Source: Sesamum alatum | Lineage: Eukaryota; Streptophyta; Magnoliopsida; Lamiales; Pedaliaceae | DNA length: 64,000 nucleotides | Assembly: GCA_034509735.1 (NCBI GenBank) | Contig: JACGWO010000011.1 | Location: 16,963,573 to 17,027,572 of the forward strand | Reading direction: 5' to 3' | Part shown: piece by piece, positions 1 through 12,310 of the stretch | How the letters are laid out: each line of letters starts with the position of its first letter | Position numbering within the stretch: position 1 is the first letter of the stretch | The notes under the pieces: model-generated | What the model was told of the DNA's origin: nothing | The model's input: the letters and a program-made list of their open reading frames with translations, nothing else | Databases searched by the model: none | Translations under genes and position numbers: made by a program

Positions 1-539
1 CACTTGTCCGCAACCAAAGACCATACGGCGTTTTCGAGCCCATTCACAAACCATTCCGAAAACTGAATGTTGCAAAATTAGCTAATATGGCCAATCTTAC
101 TGCATAAATAACAAAAGTTAAGAAAACACTCATATGTAAACTTAAACCAAGCATTCTCCCCGAGTCTGAGCGAATATTAAGGCTGCAAGTCAGAGGCACG
201 TGACATTAATACTAATTCGGATTGGAACGGTGTCAAAATGAGAAACATCCCGAACAAAGTATCATCCTCGAGCCAAATACCAAGCTTCTGATCAATAGAC
301 CGAGCGACCACCATCGTACGCATGCCATATGGAAGGGCCATGTATGAACAAAAAAAAGGGATCAGTCAAGGTTTACAGTCCCTGGAGCATCGAATTCCAG
401 TAGTGGCTGGAGCACTAACAAATTACGATCAAACGCCGAAGATCCAACGTACATTGCAAGTCAATGTCCACCATTCCCATGTCGGGCGGCACGGTGAGAG
501 AGCAGTCTGGCCACAAGAGTCAAATGACGATTGCTAAAA
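1..539. other. Left flank of MULE-1, possible broken host sequence
   Basis: No gene is recognised here. On the minus strand there is a 54-codon open stretch (341 down to 178) starting with ATG. It has a coding-like composition but no motif I know. The MULE-1 insertion split this sequence from the bases after 5235. Across the empty site (539 joined to 5236) another minus frame encodes a hydrophobic stretch, but it soon meets a stop. It may be a remnant of a host gene or simply intergenic DNA. Confidence 0.25.
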
Positions 540-690
540 GGGATAATTTCACTTTTGGTACCCCAGGTATGGCCTTATTTCACCTCTGGTACCCCCAGTT
601 TCCATGTCATCAATATTGATACCCGAAGTTACCTTTTTTCATCGACCTGAGTACCTGCCGTTAGTCGGCCGTTAGAGTTAACAGTCAAAG
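540..690 (+). repeat. MULE-1 left terminal inverted repeat
   Basis: 151 bp, matching the reverse complement of 5075-5225 with about eight mismatches. The outer end is GGGATAATTTCAC. The target-site copy attgctaaaa lies directly outside at 530-539. The transposase start codon lies about 255 bp inside, so the promoter is expected in or just after this repeat. Confidence 0.95.
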
Positions 691-944
691 TCACGCGTGA
701 GTCACGTGATTATGGCAGGGGTTGTTGTCTCCCCAACTCATTTCACCTATTTGCTGAGAAAAAACGAGCGTGAGTGTTCTCTCTATGAAAAAACCCTAAA
801 TCCCCAAATTTGAACCCCTAATTTTAATACATTTCTCCCTAAATCTCCCCACAAAACTCTCTTTTCTACCGTGTAAGTAGTGAATCAACCACAAACAACC
901 GATTACTTTTGAAGTTTGGCGAAGTCGACGGTGAATCGAAGGGC

Positions 945-3900
945 ATGGCGAGGAGAAGACAACCGGAGTCGATCGATGTCCCTCAATACGGTATGTTTTC
1001 AGTCTAGTGGATGCGAATGGGTTTCAAAAATTAGGATATAAAATGGGTTTCAGAAATTTAGGAGGAAATGAAATGGGTTTATGAAATTAGGGTTTATACA
1101 ATTTAATTTTGGGGCTTTTTCGAAACTTATGGCTTCTGATGAAATTTGTATGCAATTTGTATTTCTGATGAAATTTGTATGAAATTATGCTGTAATTTGT
1201 ATGAAATTATGCTGGAATTTGTATTTGCTGGAATCTTGCAGTATGTATTTTGCTGAATTGCTGAAATTCTGTTTTTTTTTTCTTTTTTTGGTTATTCTTA
1301 TGTAGATCCACAGCATGAAGCTACAATGATTAGCATAAAAATTTACCATGGGGGTATAATGAACACTGAACCACTCAGGCACTATATAGGGGGACAAGTT
1401 GATTTTTTTGATTATGTGGATTTGGAAATGTTTGGGTTAATTGAGATGAATGAGTTTGTTGAAGAATTAGGATATGATAAACAAAAGGTTAGATTATGGC
1501 ATCAATTTGGGCACAGCCTACATTTGGGCAGTGTTTGTCTTGAGACAGACACTGATGTATATGGGATAATCAACCACCTACAGAAGAGCAGGGTAGTTGA
1601 AATTTATTTGGAACATTTAGATGAACCTGAGATTGACCTATCTTTCCTTGATAATATCAATCTTTCTGATCCTGATCCCATTCCCAGCCAGTCTAGTGAG
1701 TTAGAATGTGATGATTTTGAGGATAGTGATTATGACATGGATGAGGATGACAGGTTGTTTGAGAAGTGGGTAGATCATGATGTAGAGTTTGATGGTGAGG
1801 TGGGGCAGGGTAATTCTGTTGATAACCAAATGTTAAGTGAGGAGATGCAGAATATGATAAAAGGAGAGCACAGTGAAGGAGGGGCAGACAGTGATGATTT
1901 TTCAGAGTGTGCATGGATCCGATGAAGATATAGGGACCAAATTTCCCAAATATAATCCCAGAACAGAAAATAAAAACCCTGATTTGAGCCTTGGCCTTGT
2001 TTTCAGTTCCAAAAAAGAAGCCAAATTTGTGATTGAATCTCATTGTCTTAGGAGGGGATGATGTATAAGTTTGACAGGAATGATCATAGGAGATTGAGAG
2101 CAAGATGTAAAAAAGAGGGATGTGAATGGTATGTGTATGTGTCACCTATGCAAGGGGATAAGTCATGGCAGGTGAAGGGGTATAATCCAACCCATAGTAA
2201 ATGTAGTTGGAACTACCACAATAGCAATATTAAATCTGGGTGGCTTGGGAAGACATTTGTGAACAAGTTCAAAGATAATCCTAAATTGGGCACCAATGAG
2301 TTTAGGAGTGAAATCTGTAGCACTTTGAAGTGCAATGTTTCTAAACAACAAGCTTACAGGGCCAAACAAAAAGCTGTTGAGATCTTGCAGGGTAGTTTGA
2401 AAGAACAGTTTAGTACAATCAGGGATTATTGCTTAGAATTAATCAGAAGCAACCCTGGGTCTACTGTTGTCCTCAAATTAACTGATAATGAAGAGTTACA
2501 GCCCACTTTTAACAGGCTGTATGTTTGTTTTGATGCCTGCAAACAGGGGTTTAAACATTGCAGAAGGGTGATAGGGGTAGATGGGTGTTTTTTGAAGGGC
2601 CCTCAAGGAGGGCAATTGTTAACTGCTGTGGGGGTTGATCCTAATAATGCAATGTATCCAATTGCATATGCTATAGTAGAGAATGAAAATAAGGAGTCTT
2701 GGATGTGGTTTTTATCTCTACTAAAGTCTGATTTAGAGCTTGATGAAGAATATGCATGGACCTTTATGAGTGATAAACAAAAAGGTCTAATTCCAGCCTT
2801 TGAGTCTTTGTTTCCAAATGCTGAAAATAGATTCTGTGTAAGACACTTGCACAGTAACATGAAGAGGGATGGGTTCTCAGGGCAGAGCATAAAAAATGCA
2901 TTATGGGCAGCTGCAAGAGCAACCAGAATTGAAGAGTTTAGAGCCAGAATGGAGCAGTTGAAGGAGTTGGACCAAAATGCCTATAATTGGTTGGTAAAAA
3001 AACCAGCCAACCAATGGTCTAGGTCACACTTTAGCATTTTGCCAAAATGTGACATTTTGCTCAATAATATGTGTGAGTCATTCAATGCATTCATACTTCT
3101 TGCAAGGGACAAACCAATCATCACAATGCTTGAGACTATCAGAAACTTATTGATGAGTAGAATGCAAGTGAATAGGGATAAAGCTAGGACTTGGGATTTC
3201 TGTTTGTGCCCAAAAATAAAGGGTGTCCTAGCAAAAAATATGAAGGAGGCAGCAGAATGTATCCCTATGAAATCAGATGATTGGCATTTCCAAATCATGG
3301 GGCCATATGACCAGCACAATGTGGACTTGCTGAATAGGAGTTGCAGCTGTAGAGGATGGGATTTAACAGGTATTCCTTGCAGACACACCATATTTGCTAT
3401 ATGGTGCAGAAATGAAGATCCAGAAGACTATGTGCATGATGTTTATAAGGTGAGTTTCACTTTCAGTTTTCTGTTTCAATTTTTTATTTCAGTTTTTCAG
3501 TTTCTGAATTGGTTTCTATTTATGTTTATGTTGCAAGGTGAGTACTTATTTGAGGTGTTATGAGCATGCCATCCATGGGGTAAATGGTGCTGAACTTTGG
3601 CCAAAGTGTGAGTTGCCACCTCCATTGCCACCCAAGTATGAAAACAAACCTGGGAGGCCAAAGAAGATGAGAAGAAGACAGCCTGATGAACCACCTGCTG
3701 CATCCACAACAAGACTGAAGAAGTACCAAAAGAGCCTAAAATGTGGCAAGTGTGGAGTTGTAGGGCATAATACTAGAACATGCAACCAGAGGAGTGGGCG
3801 AAGTGAAGAGATATCTATTGAGACATCTCAACCCCCTAGTACTCAAGAGAGCAACCAATCTACACAGCCTGCAACTACACAGCCTACATCTACACAGCCT

Positions 3901-4333
3901 GCAACACTTGAAAGAAGGAAAAAACTGCCTGTAAGTTAAACATCTCCTTATTTCACTTATTATTTACACACATTCTTTTAACATACCTTGGATTTCTTTT
4001 ATTTTAGGTAAAAAGGGTTGGAAGGAAAAATGTGGGATTGAAGCTAAGTGGCAGTTCACACAATATTTCATCTGTTAATGTAAGTTTGATTTTCAGTTTT
4101 AATGTTCATTATTTGTTTCAGTTTTCAGATTTTAGTTTCATTGTCTTATGTTGGTTGCAATTTCATAGGTTACACAATCTTCAAGAATCAACACTCCAGT
4201 TATTGTGAGAGGAGGGATGAACTTTATCACCGTGCCAAATTTAAGAGCAGCCCTTGGTGCTCAACAAAAGGAAAAGGGACAATCCAGTTGTGATAAATGG
4301 AGTATTTGCAAGTGTAGTGTTGTTTATTTATAA
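945..4333 (+). pseudogene. mudrA-type MULE transposase, five introns, two frameshifts
   Basis: Transposase of the Mutator superfamily, acting in the nucleus to cut and insert the element. Proposed exons: 945-990, 1306-3449 (with the frame problems below), 3538-3930, 4008-4079 and 4169-4333; all junctions are GT-AG and keep phase. Domains in order: a PB1-like N-terminal domain (about 1330-1620), an acidic linker, the MuDR DNA-binding domain (about 1980-2200), the DDE core with Asp in VIGVDGCF (about 2570) and in FMSDKQKG (about 2768), Glu in NNMCESFNAF (about 3070), a SWIM zinc finger CSCRGWDLTGIPCRH (about 3340-3385), and a CCHC zinc knuckle CGKCGVVGHNTRTC in exon 3. The frame shifts by one base near 1905-1911 and shifts back near 2055-2058. 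The two changes cancel, but the 150 bases between are read in another frame and stops follow either way. An unrecognised alternative splice or assembly error could explain this. Confidence 0.88.
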
Positions 4334-4429
4334 GAATATAAGTGAAGTGTTTATTTAGAAGACTGTTAGTGTTTAAGACTATCGTAAGACACTTTATTTG
4401 TGTTATGTTATTGAATTCCATTTCATGAT

Positions 4430-4947
4430 TTAGGCCAAAATGCCATACATAACATAACAAACAAGAAGACAAGTGCATATAGCAAGACATTTGTTTTTCT
4501 TTCTCAAATTATGAACTTCATTTTCAAGCACTTTTTCTTTGCTTTTGCACTTCTTCAATTCAACTTCCAAGCTTTCATCCTTGGCCTTGTTCTCATTTAT
4601 TTCGTCTTCAAGATGGTTGATTTTTTCTCAACAAACCCGGAATGATTTGCTTCGATCTTGGGCACATTTCCGGATCAAACCATCTAAAAAACTCCACAAT
4701 ATTCCCTTTTCTGTGACCGAAAAAATAAAAATAAGAATTAATGGATGAGGATGAAAAACACAAAATAAATAAGAATTAAATATAAATTTACCCCGTAATT
4801 AGGACATGCCCAAAACCTTCTTCCCGGATTTATTTTGGTCCAAGAAGTCTTCAATGGTAGCTCAATTCCACACTCACAATACATTTTTGCCACATTAGAC
4901 GAACCCACACTCGTATTTGAGTAAGATTGAAACTGATTTCTCCTCAT
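4430..4947 (-). pseudogene. GRF zinc-finger, coiled-coil protein of MULE-1, frame-damaged
   Basis: Exon 1 (4947-4792) encodes a GRF-type zinc finger: CECGIELP, then TSWTKINPGRRFWACPNYG. Exon 2 (about 4710-4430) continues with FFRWFDPEMC and IIPGLL, then a Lys/Glu-rich coiled coil (LEDEINENKAKDESLEVELK) and a short hydrophobic C-terminus rich in Cys, Val and Leu. The donor after TACGGG is a good GT and the acceptor is CACAG, but the phase is off by one base, and an A-run near 4625 shifts the frame again between the IIPGLL part and the coiled coil. The gene is therefore broken, or two homopolymer errors are present. GRF fingers bind single-stranded nucleic acid in some DNA-repair proteins; the role in a transposon is unknown. 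It resembles the gene at 54667-55175. Confidence 0.72.
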
Positions 4948-5074
4948 ATCTCTCGTTTTTTTCCCAAAATATTCTCAATTTTATTTTTTCAATTCTAATT
5001 TTTGTGGTGTAGTAAATGGTAGCCAAACATGTCCTTAAATAGGCAAAAAACTGCCCATTTTCCCGCCAAAATGC

Positions 5075-5225
5075 CTTTGACCGTTAACTCTGACGGTCAA
5101 CTAACGGCAGGTACTCAGGTCGATGAAAAAAGGTAACTTCGGGTATCAATATTGATGACATAGAAACCGAGGGTACCAGAGGTGAAATAAGGCCATACCT
5201 GAGGTACCAAAAGTGAAATTATCCC
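5075..5225 (-). repeat. MULE-1 right terminal inverted repeat
   Basis: Inverted partner of 540-690. It ends GTGAAATTATCCC at 5225 and is followed at once by the target-site copy attgctaaaa (5226-5235). The GRF gene on the minus strand starts about 130 bp inside this repeat, so the repeat may serve as its promoter region. Confidence 0.95.
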
Positions 5226-5319
5226 ATTGCTAAAATAACAGAAAATCCCGTCAAGAAAATCAGGACCGCAAGAACACAAGCAAAACGTTGAAAAGCCCAA
5301 ATGTCAATATAGAGAGACA

Positions 5320-8300
5320 ACCAACCAAACTTAATCCAGGGGTTTCATATTATCTATTCAAATTTAATTCGTCTTCTGTTTGTTTTTGACGTGATCAAAA
5401 AAAAATTTGTTTTAAATTATATTTATTGCATTTGAGATAAATTTGTAGAAATTTTATTAAAATTATAGAAATTTTGCTTCAATGTATATAATAATTCTTA
5501 AATTATAATTCTTTAATCCAAATAACATACAAAATATCAAAATAATAACATTAACTTAGTAGCCTTTAAAGTATCATAGAATTCAAAATTGGTGATTCCG
5601 TTCAATTTCTATGATTATTTTATTATTTCATATTCTACGTAAAGGCCTTTTATATAAATATATTAAATTGTAAATGTAAAAACAGTGGCAGTAATAAATA
5701 TCAATAGATATAAACTCACATAAAAGAAACAAATTAATTTAGCTATCTTATGGTCCATATAAATAAAAATAGTACTATAATTGCAATACACTTTTACCAC
5801 AAATACATAACTCTTATTTTTAAGAGTTATGTATTTTAAACTAGGAAAAATTTAAAAATTGATAAAAATAGAGTATTTTGATATAAATAATAAATCATTT
5901 TGTAAATTATATACCTTCTGAAATTATAATTTAAAAATATTTCAATAAACATTTTGCACAAAATCATATTAAATAAATTAATTTTTTTAAAAATTGTAGA
6001 GATTTTTCTTTATTTGCGTTTGGATTACCAATTTTGTTTTAAATTATAATTAATTATTTCTTTTGAAATTGAATTATTATTAATTTGAACACAATAAATA
6101 AATTAATTGTTTAAAAATTATAGAAATTTTGCTACAACATATAATGATTCTTACATTATAATTATTTAATCCATAACATACAAAAATATTAGTATTGGTG
6201 GGCCACATAGAATTCAAAATCGGTGAGTCCATTCAATTTCTATGATTTTTTTATTATTTCATAATCTACGTAAAGGCCTTTTCTATAAATATATTATGTT
6301 GTAAATGTAAAAACAATGGCAGTAATAAATAATAAAAGTAATCAATAGATATAAAATCACATAAAATAAAATAAAATAATTTAGCCATCTTTAGATCCAT
6401 CTTAATAAAAATAGTACTAAAATTGAAATATATTAATCATTTTAATATTAGTTATACAAATAACTTATACACTTTTACCACAAATACATAACTCTTATTT
6501 ACAAATAACATCAATAGATGTAAATTCACAAAACTAATAATGATATTTTACAATTAGTAGGATCATATAAACTAGGAAAATTTAATAAAATTCGATAAAA
6601 TGGAGTATTTTTATTTTGATATAAATAATAAATTATTTTGTAAATTATATTTGTATTAGAGTTAAATATTAACCTCCTTTTATTACCTTTTGAAATTGAA
6701 TTATTGTTTAATTTTAAAATATTTCAATAAATATTTTGCAATCATCATAAATAAATTATTATTTATTTAGCCATCTTATGGTCCATATAAATAAAAATAG
6801 TACTATTGCAATATATTAATCATTTTAACAATTTGTCATACAAGTTGGAATAACTTATACACTTTTACCACAAATAGGGAACTCTTATTTTTATAAAAAT
6901 AATATCAATAGATGTAAATTCACATAATTAATAGTGATATTTTACAATTAGTAGGATCATATAAACTAGGAAAATTTAATAAAATTTGATAAAATAGAGT
7001 ATTTTTATGTTGATATAAATAATAAATTATTTTGTAAATTATATTTGTATTTGAGTTAAATATCAACCTTTTTTTATTACCTTACGAAATTGAATTTTTA
7101 TTTAATTTGAAAATACTTCAATAAACATTTTGCACAAATAATAATAAATAAATTAACTTTTTTTAAATTATAAAGATTTTGCTTTAACATAAATAATTAG
7201 TGCCTTACATTATAATTATTTGCATTTGATGTAATCCAAACAACATATTGTTTTAAATTATATTTATTTGTATTTAATGTAAATTTTAACCAGCTTCTTT
7301 TTATTACCTTTTGAAATTTAATTATTACTAATTTGAACACAATGGCAGTAATAAATAAAATTAGCACTATAATTGCAATACACATTTACCACAAATACAT
7401 AACTCTTATTTTATATAAACAATATCAAGAGATGTAGCATTATACAAACTAGGAAAATTTTAAAAATTGATAAAATAGAGCATTTTGAGATAAATAATAA
7501 ATTATTTTTGTAAATTATATACCTTTTGAAATTATAATTTAAAAATATTTCAATAAACATTTTCCACAAATTATAATAAATAATAAATTAATCTTTTTAA
7601 AATTGTATTTTTTTGCGTTTGGTTTTAAATTATATTTATTTATTATATCTTTTTATTACCTTTTGAAATTGAATTATTATTAATTTGAACACAATAAATA
7701 AATTATTTTTTTTTAAATTGTTGAAATTTTGCTTCATTATAATGATTTAATCCAAATAACATACACAAGTATCAAAATTGGTGAATCTGTTCAATTTCTA
7801 TGATCTTTTTATTATTTTCATATTTTACGTAAAGGCCTTTAACAGTAAAAATTTGTCATACAAGTTGGAATATAACTTATACATTGTAAATGTAGAAACA
7901 ATAACAGTAATAAATAATAAAAGTAATAGATATAAACTCACATAAAAAAATTTAGTGATATTTACAATTAGTAGGATCATATAAACTAGGATAATTTAAT
8001 AAAATAGAGGATTTTTGTTTTGAGATAAATAATAAACTATTTAGTAAATTGTATTGTATTAGAGTTAAATAATAACCTCTTTTTATTACCTTTTATAAAT
8101 ATATTGTAAATGTAAAATTAATCAATAGATATAAACTCACAGAAAATAAAATAAATTAATTTAGTCATCTTACGGTCCATATAAAAATAGTACATGATCT
8201 TAACAATTTGTCATTCAAGTTGGAATAACTTATTTACCACAAACAGATAACTCTTATTTTTATATAAATAATATCAATAGATGTAAATTCTCAAAACTAA

Positions 8301-11300
8301 TAGTGATATTTTACAATTAGTAGGATCATATAAAATTTTATAATTTTTTATTTTGATATAAATAATAAATTATTTTGTAAATTATATTTGTATTTGAGTT
8401 AAATATTAACCACTTTTTACCTTTTGAAATTGAATTAAATTTAAAAAAACTCAATAAACATTTTGCACAAATCATAATAAATAAATTAATTTTTTAATTG
8501 TAGAGATTTTGCTTTATTTAGTTCTTTATAATTATTTGCAAACATATAAAATTATCAAAATAATAATACTTAAATAGATAACATTTAAAAAATTAGTATT
8601 ATTGGGACATATAGAATTCCAACCAAACTTAATCAAGGGGTTTCATATTTAATTCCTCTTCTCTCTTTGTGTTTGTTTTTTACTGTGATCAAAATAATTT
8701 TTGTTTTAAATTATATTTATTTGTATTTGAGGTAAATTTTGAAATTGAATTAATTTGAACACAATAAATAAATAACATCAATTTGAAATTTTGCTTCAAT
8801 ATACATTATAAAATAAGTTAATTTAGCCATCTTATGGTCTATATAAGTAAAAATAGCACTATAATTGTAATCAATTTGTCATACAAGTTGGATATAAACT
8901 AGAAAATTTTAATAAAATTTGATAAAATAGAGAATTTTTATTTTGATATATCTAAATTATTATTTAAATTCTTACATTATAATTATTTAATCCAATTACC
9001 ATACAAAAAATCAAAATAATAACAATAACTTAGTAGTATTGGTGGGCCACATAGAATTCAAAATTGGTGAATCCGTTCAATTTCTATGATTTTTTTTGTT
9101 CAATTTCTATGATTTTTTATTATTATTTCATATTCTACGTAAAGGCCTTTCTTATAAATATATTAAATTGTAAATGTAAAAACAATGGCAGTAATAAATA
9201 TTAATAGATACAAACTCACATAAAATAAATAAATTAATTTAGCCATCTCATGGTCCATATAAGTAAAAGTAATAAAAGCAATATATTAATGATTTTAACA
9301 ATTTGTCAAACAAGTTGGAATAACTTATACACTTTTACCACAAATATATAACTGTTATTTTTATATAAATAATATCAATAGGAAAATTTAAAAAATTGAT
9401 AAAATAGTACTTTTTATATAAATAATAAATTATTTTGTAAATTATATTTTTATTTGAGTATAAAATTAACTAAAGTAATTAGTATTGGTGGGCCACATAG
9501 AATTCAAAATTGGTGAGTCGCTTCATTTTCTTTGATTTTTTTATTATTTGATATCTACGTAAAGGCCTTTAACAGTAATAAAATAATTAATGTAATCAAT
9601 AGATATAAACTCACATAAAATAAAATAAATTAATTTAGCAATATATTAATGATTTTAACAATTTGTCATACAAGTTGGAATCACTCTTATTTTACATAAA
9701 TAATAACAATAGTTGTAAATTCACAAAACTATATTTACAATAAGTAGGATCATATAAACTAGGAAAATTTAATAAAATAGAGTTTTTTTTTATATAAATA
9801 ATAAATTATGTTGTAAATTATATTTGTATTTAAGTTAAATATTAACCTCTTTTTATTACCTTTTTATTTCGATAAACATTTTTGCGCAAATCATAATAAA
9901 TAAATTATTTTTTTTTAAATTTTAGAGATTTTAATTTAATTAGTTCTTAGTATTATAATTATTTGCATTTGATGTAATCCAAACAGCATATAAAAATATC
10001 AAAATAATAATATTAAATATAGAATTTTAGTATGGTTGGGACATGTTTACATCCAACCAAACTTAATCCAGGGGTTTCATATTATCTATTCAAATTTAAT
10101 TCGTGTTTGTTTTTTACTGTGATCAAAATAAATTTTGTTTTAAATTATATTCATTTGTATTTGAGATAAATTTTAACTACCTTCTTTTATTACCTAAATT
10201 GAATTATTATTAATTTGAACACAATAAATAAATTAATATTTTTAAAATTATAGAAATTTTGCTTCAACATTCTTACATTATAATTATTTTATGCAAATAA
10301 CATACAAAAGTATCAAAATAATAACATTTACTTAATATAGCCTTTAAAGTTTTAAAATTGGTGAGTCCGCTCAATTTCGTATGATTGTTTTATTATTTCA
10401 TATTCCACGTAAAAGCATTTTCTATAAATAAAATAAAATAAACTGACAGAAAATAAAATAAATTAAAAATAGTACTATAATTGCATAACTTATACACTTT
10501 TACCACAAATACATAACTCTTATTTTTATATAACCTCTTTTTATTACCTTTTGAAATTGAATTATTATTTAAATTTAAAAAATTTCAATAAACATTTTGC
10601 ACAAATCATAATAATAGTGATAATGAGTTTTATTCAAAATTGGTGTAAAAGTAATCAATAGAAACTCAAATTAATTGTAATATATACAAGTTGGAATAAC
10701 TTTTACCACAAATATCAATAGATGTAAATTCACACTATTTTACAATTAGTAGGTATAAACTAGAGTATTCTTATTTTGATGTGAATAATAAATTATTTTG
10801 TAAATTATACTTGCATTTGAGTTAATAACCTGAAATTGAATTATTATTTAAATTGTTACATTATAATTATTTAATCCAAATACAAAATATCTATATAATA
10901 ACATTAACTTTAAAGTATTAGTATTGGTGAATCCGTTCAATTTCTATGATTTTTTTATTATTTCATATTCTATGTAAATGCATTTTTTATAAATATATTG
11001 TAAATGTAAAAACAATGGCGGTAAAAAATAATAACATTAATCCATAGATATAAACTCACAGAAAATAAAATAAATTAGCCATCTTATGGTCCATATAATA
11101 AAAATAGTACTATAATTGCAATATATTAATGATTTTAACAATTTGTCATACAGGTTGGAATAACTTAAATTATTATTTAATTTGAAAATATCTCAATAAA
11201 CATTTTGCACAAATCATAATAAATAAATTAATTTCTTTAAATTGTAGAGGTATTGCTTTAACATAATTATTTGCATTTGATGTAATCAAACAACATATAA

Positions 11301-12310
11301 AAGCATCAAAATTATAATATTAACTTAGATATATAATAATATATTAGTAATTTTAACAATTTGTCATACAAGTTGGAATAACTTAAAAATTATTATTTAA
11401 TTTGAAAATATTTCAATAAATATTTTGCACAAAAGTATCAAAATAAAGTATTAATATTGGTGGGCCACATAGAATTCAAAATTGGTGACTCCGTTCAATT
11501 TCTATGATTTTTTTATTATCTCATATTCTACGTAAAGACATTTTTTGTAAATATCTAGTAAATGTAAAAACAATGGCGGTAAAAAATAATAAAATTAATC
11601 AATAGATATAAACTCACATAAAATAAAATAAATTAATTTAGACAGTCCATATAAATAAAAATAGTACTATAATTTCAATATATTAATGATTTTAACAATT
11701 TGTCATACAAGTTGGAATAACTTATACACTTTTACCACAAATAGATAACTCTTAGTTTTATATAAATTAGTAGGATCATATAAACTAGGAAAATTTAATA
11801 AAATTTGATAAAATAAAGTATTTTTATTTTGATATAAATAATAAATTATTTTGTAAATTATATTTGTATTTGAGTTAAATATTAACCTCTTTTTATTACC
11901 TTTTGAAAATGAATTATTATTTAAATTTAAAAAAATTTAATAAACATTTTGCACAAATCATAATAAATAAATTAATTTTTTAATTATAGAGATTTTGTTT
12001 TAACATAAATAATTATATCTTTACATTATAATTATTTGCATTTGATGTAATCCAAACAACATATAAAATTATCAAAATAATAATACTTAGATAACATTTA
12101 AAAAATTAGTATTATTGGAACATATAGAATTCTAACCAAACTTAATCAAGGGGTTTCATATTTAATTCTTCTTCTCTCTTTGTGTTTGTTTTTTACTGTG
12201 ATCAAAATAAATTTTGTTTTAAATTATATTTATTTTGATATAAATAATAAATTACTTTGTAAATTATACTTGTATTTGAGTTAAATATTAACCTCTTTTT
12301 ATTACCTTTT
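5320..12310. repeat. AT-rich modular repeat block, about 7 kb
   Basis: No gene is visible in these 7 kb. The sequence is a mosaic of recurring AT-rich modules. One (containing acgtaaaggc, preceded by ttcaatttctatgat) appears about eight times, near 5640, 6265, 7830, 9140, 9555, 10405 (variant), 10970 (variant) and 11530. A second (acttttaccacaaatacata and variants) appears near 5790, 6470, 6860, 7385, 8230, 9330, 10495 and 11730. A third (atcatataaactaggaaaat) and a fourth (tttttattaccttttgaaat) recur in the same way. A less AT-rich module (ccaaccaaacttaatc then ggggtttcat) occurs at about 5321, 8619, 10053 and 12132, including both ends of the block. Spacing is irregular, as if a longer tandem array had been worn down by deletions. 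Only short chance ORFs are present. Confidence 0.8.

Larger units (their letters stand above)
540..5225 (+). mobile_element. MULE-1, complete Mutator-like DNA transposon
   Basis: Seen directly: 151-bp terminal inverted repeats that both begin GGGATAATTTCAC, flanked by the same 10-bp sequence attgctaaaa at 530-539 and 5226-5235. Duplications of about 8-11 bp are typical of Mutator elements. Inside are a mudrA-type transposase gene on the plus strand (945-4333) and a GRF zinc-finger gene on the minus strand (4430-4947), meeting tail to tail with about 96 bp between them. This is the arrangement of mudrA and mudrB in maize MuDR, but the second gene is of a different family. The two repeats differ at about eight positions by eye, so the insertion is not brand new. 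The transposase frame is broken, so the copy is probably not autonomous as it stands. Confidence 0.95.
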
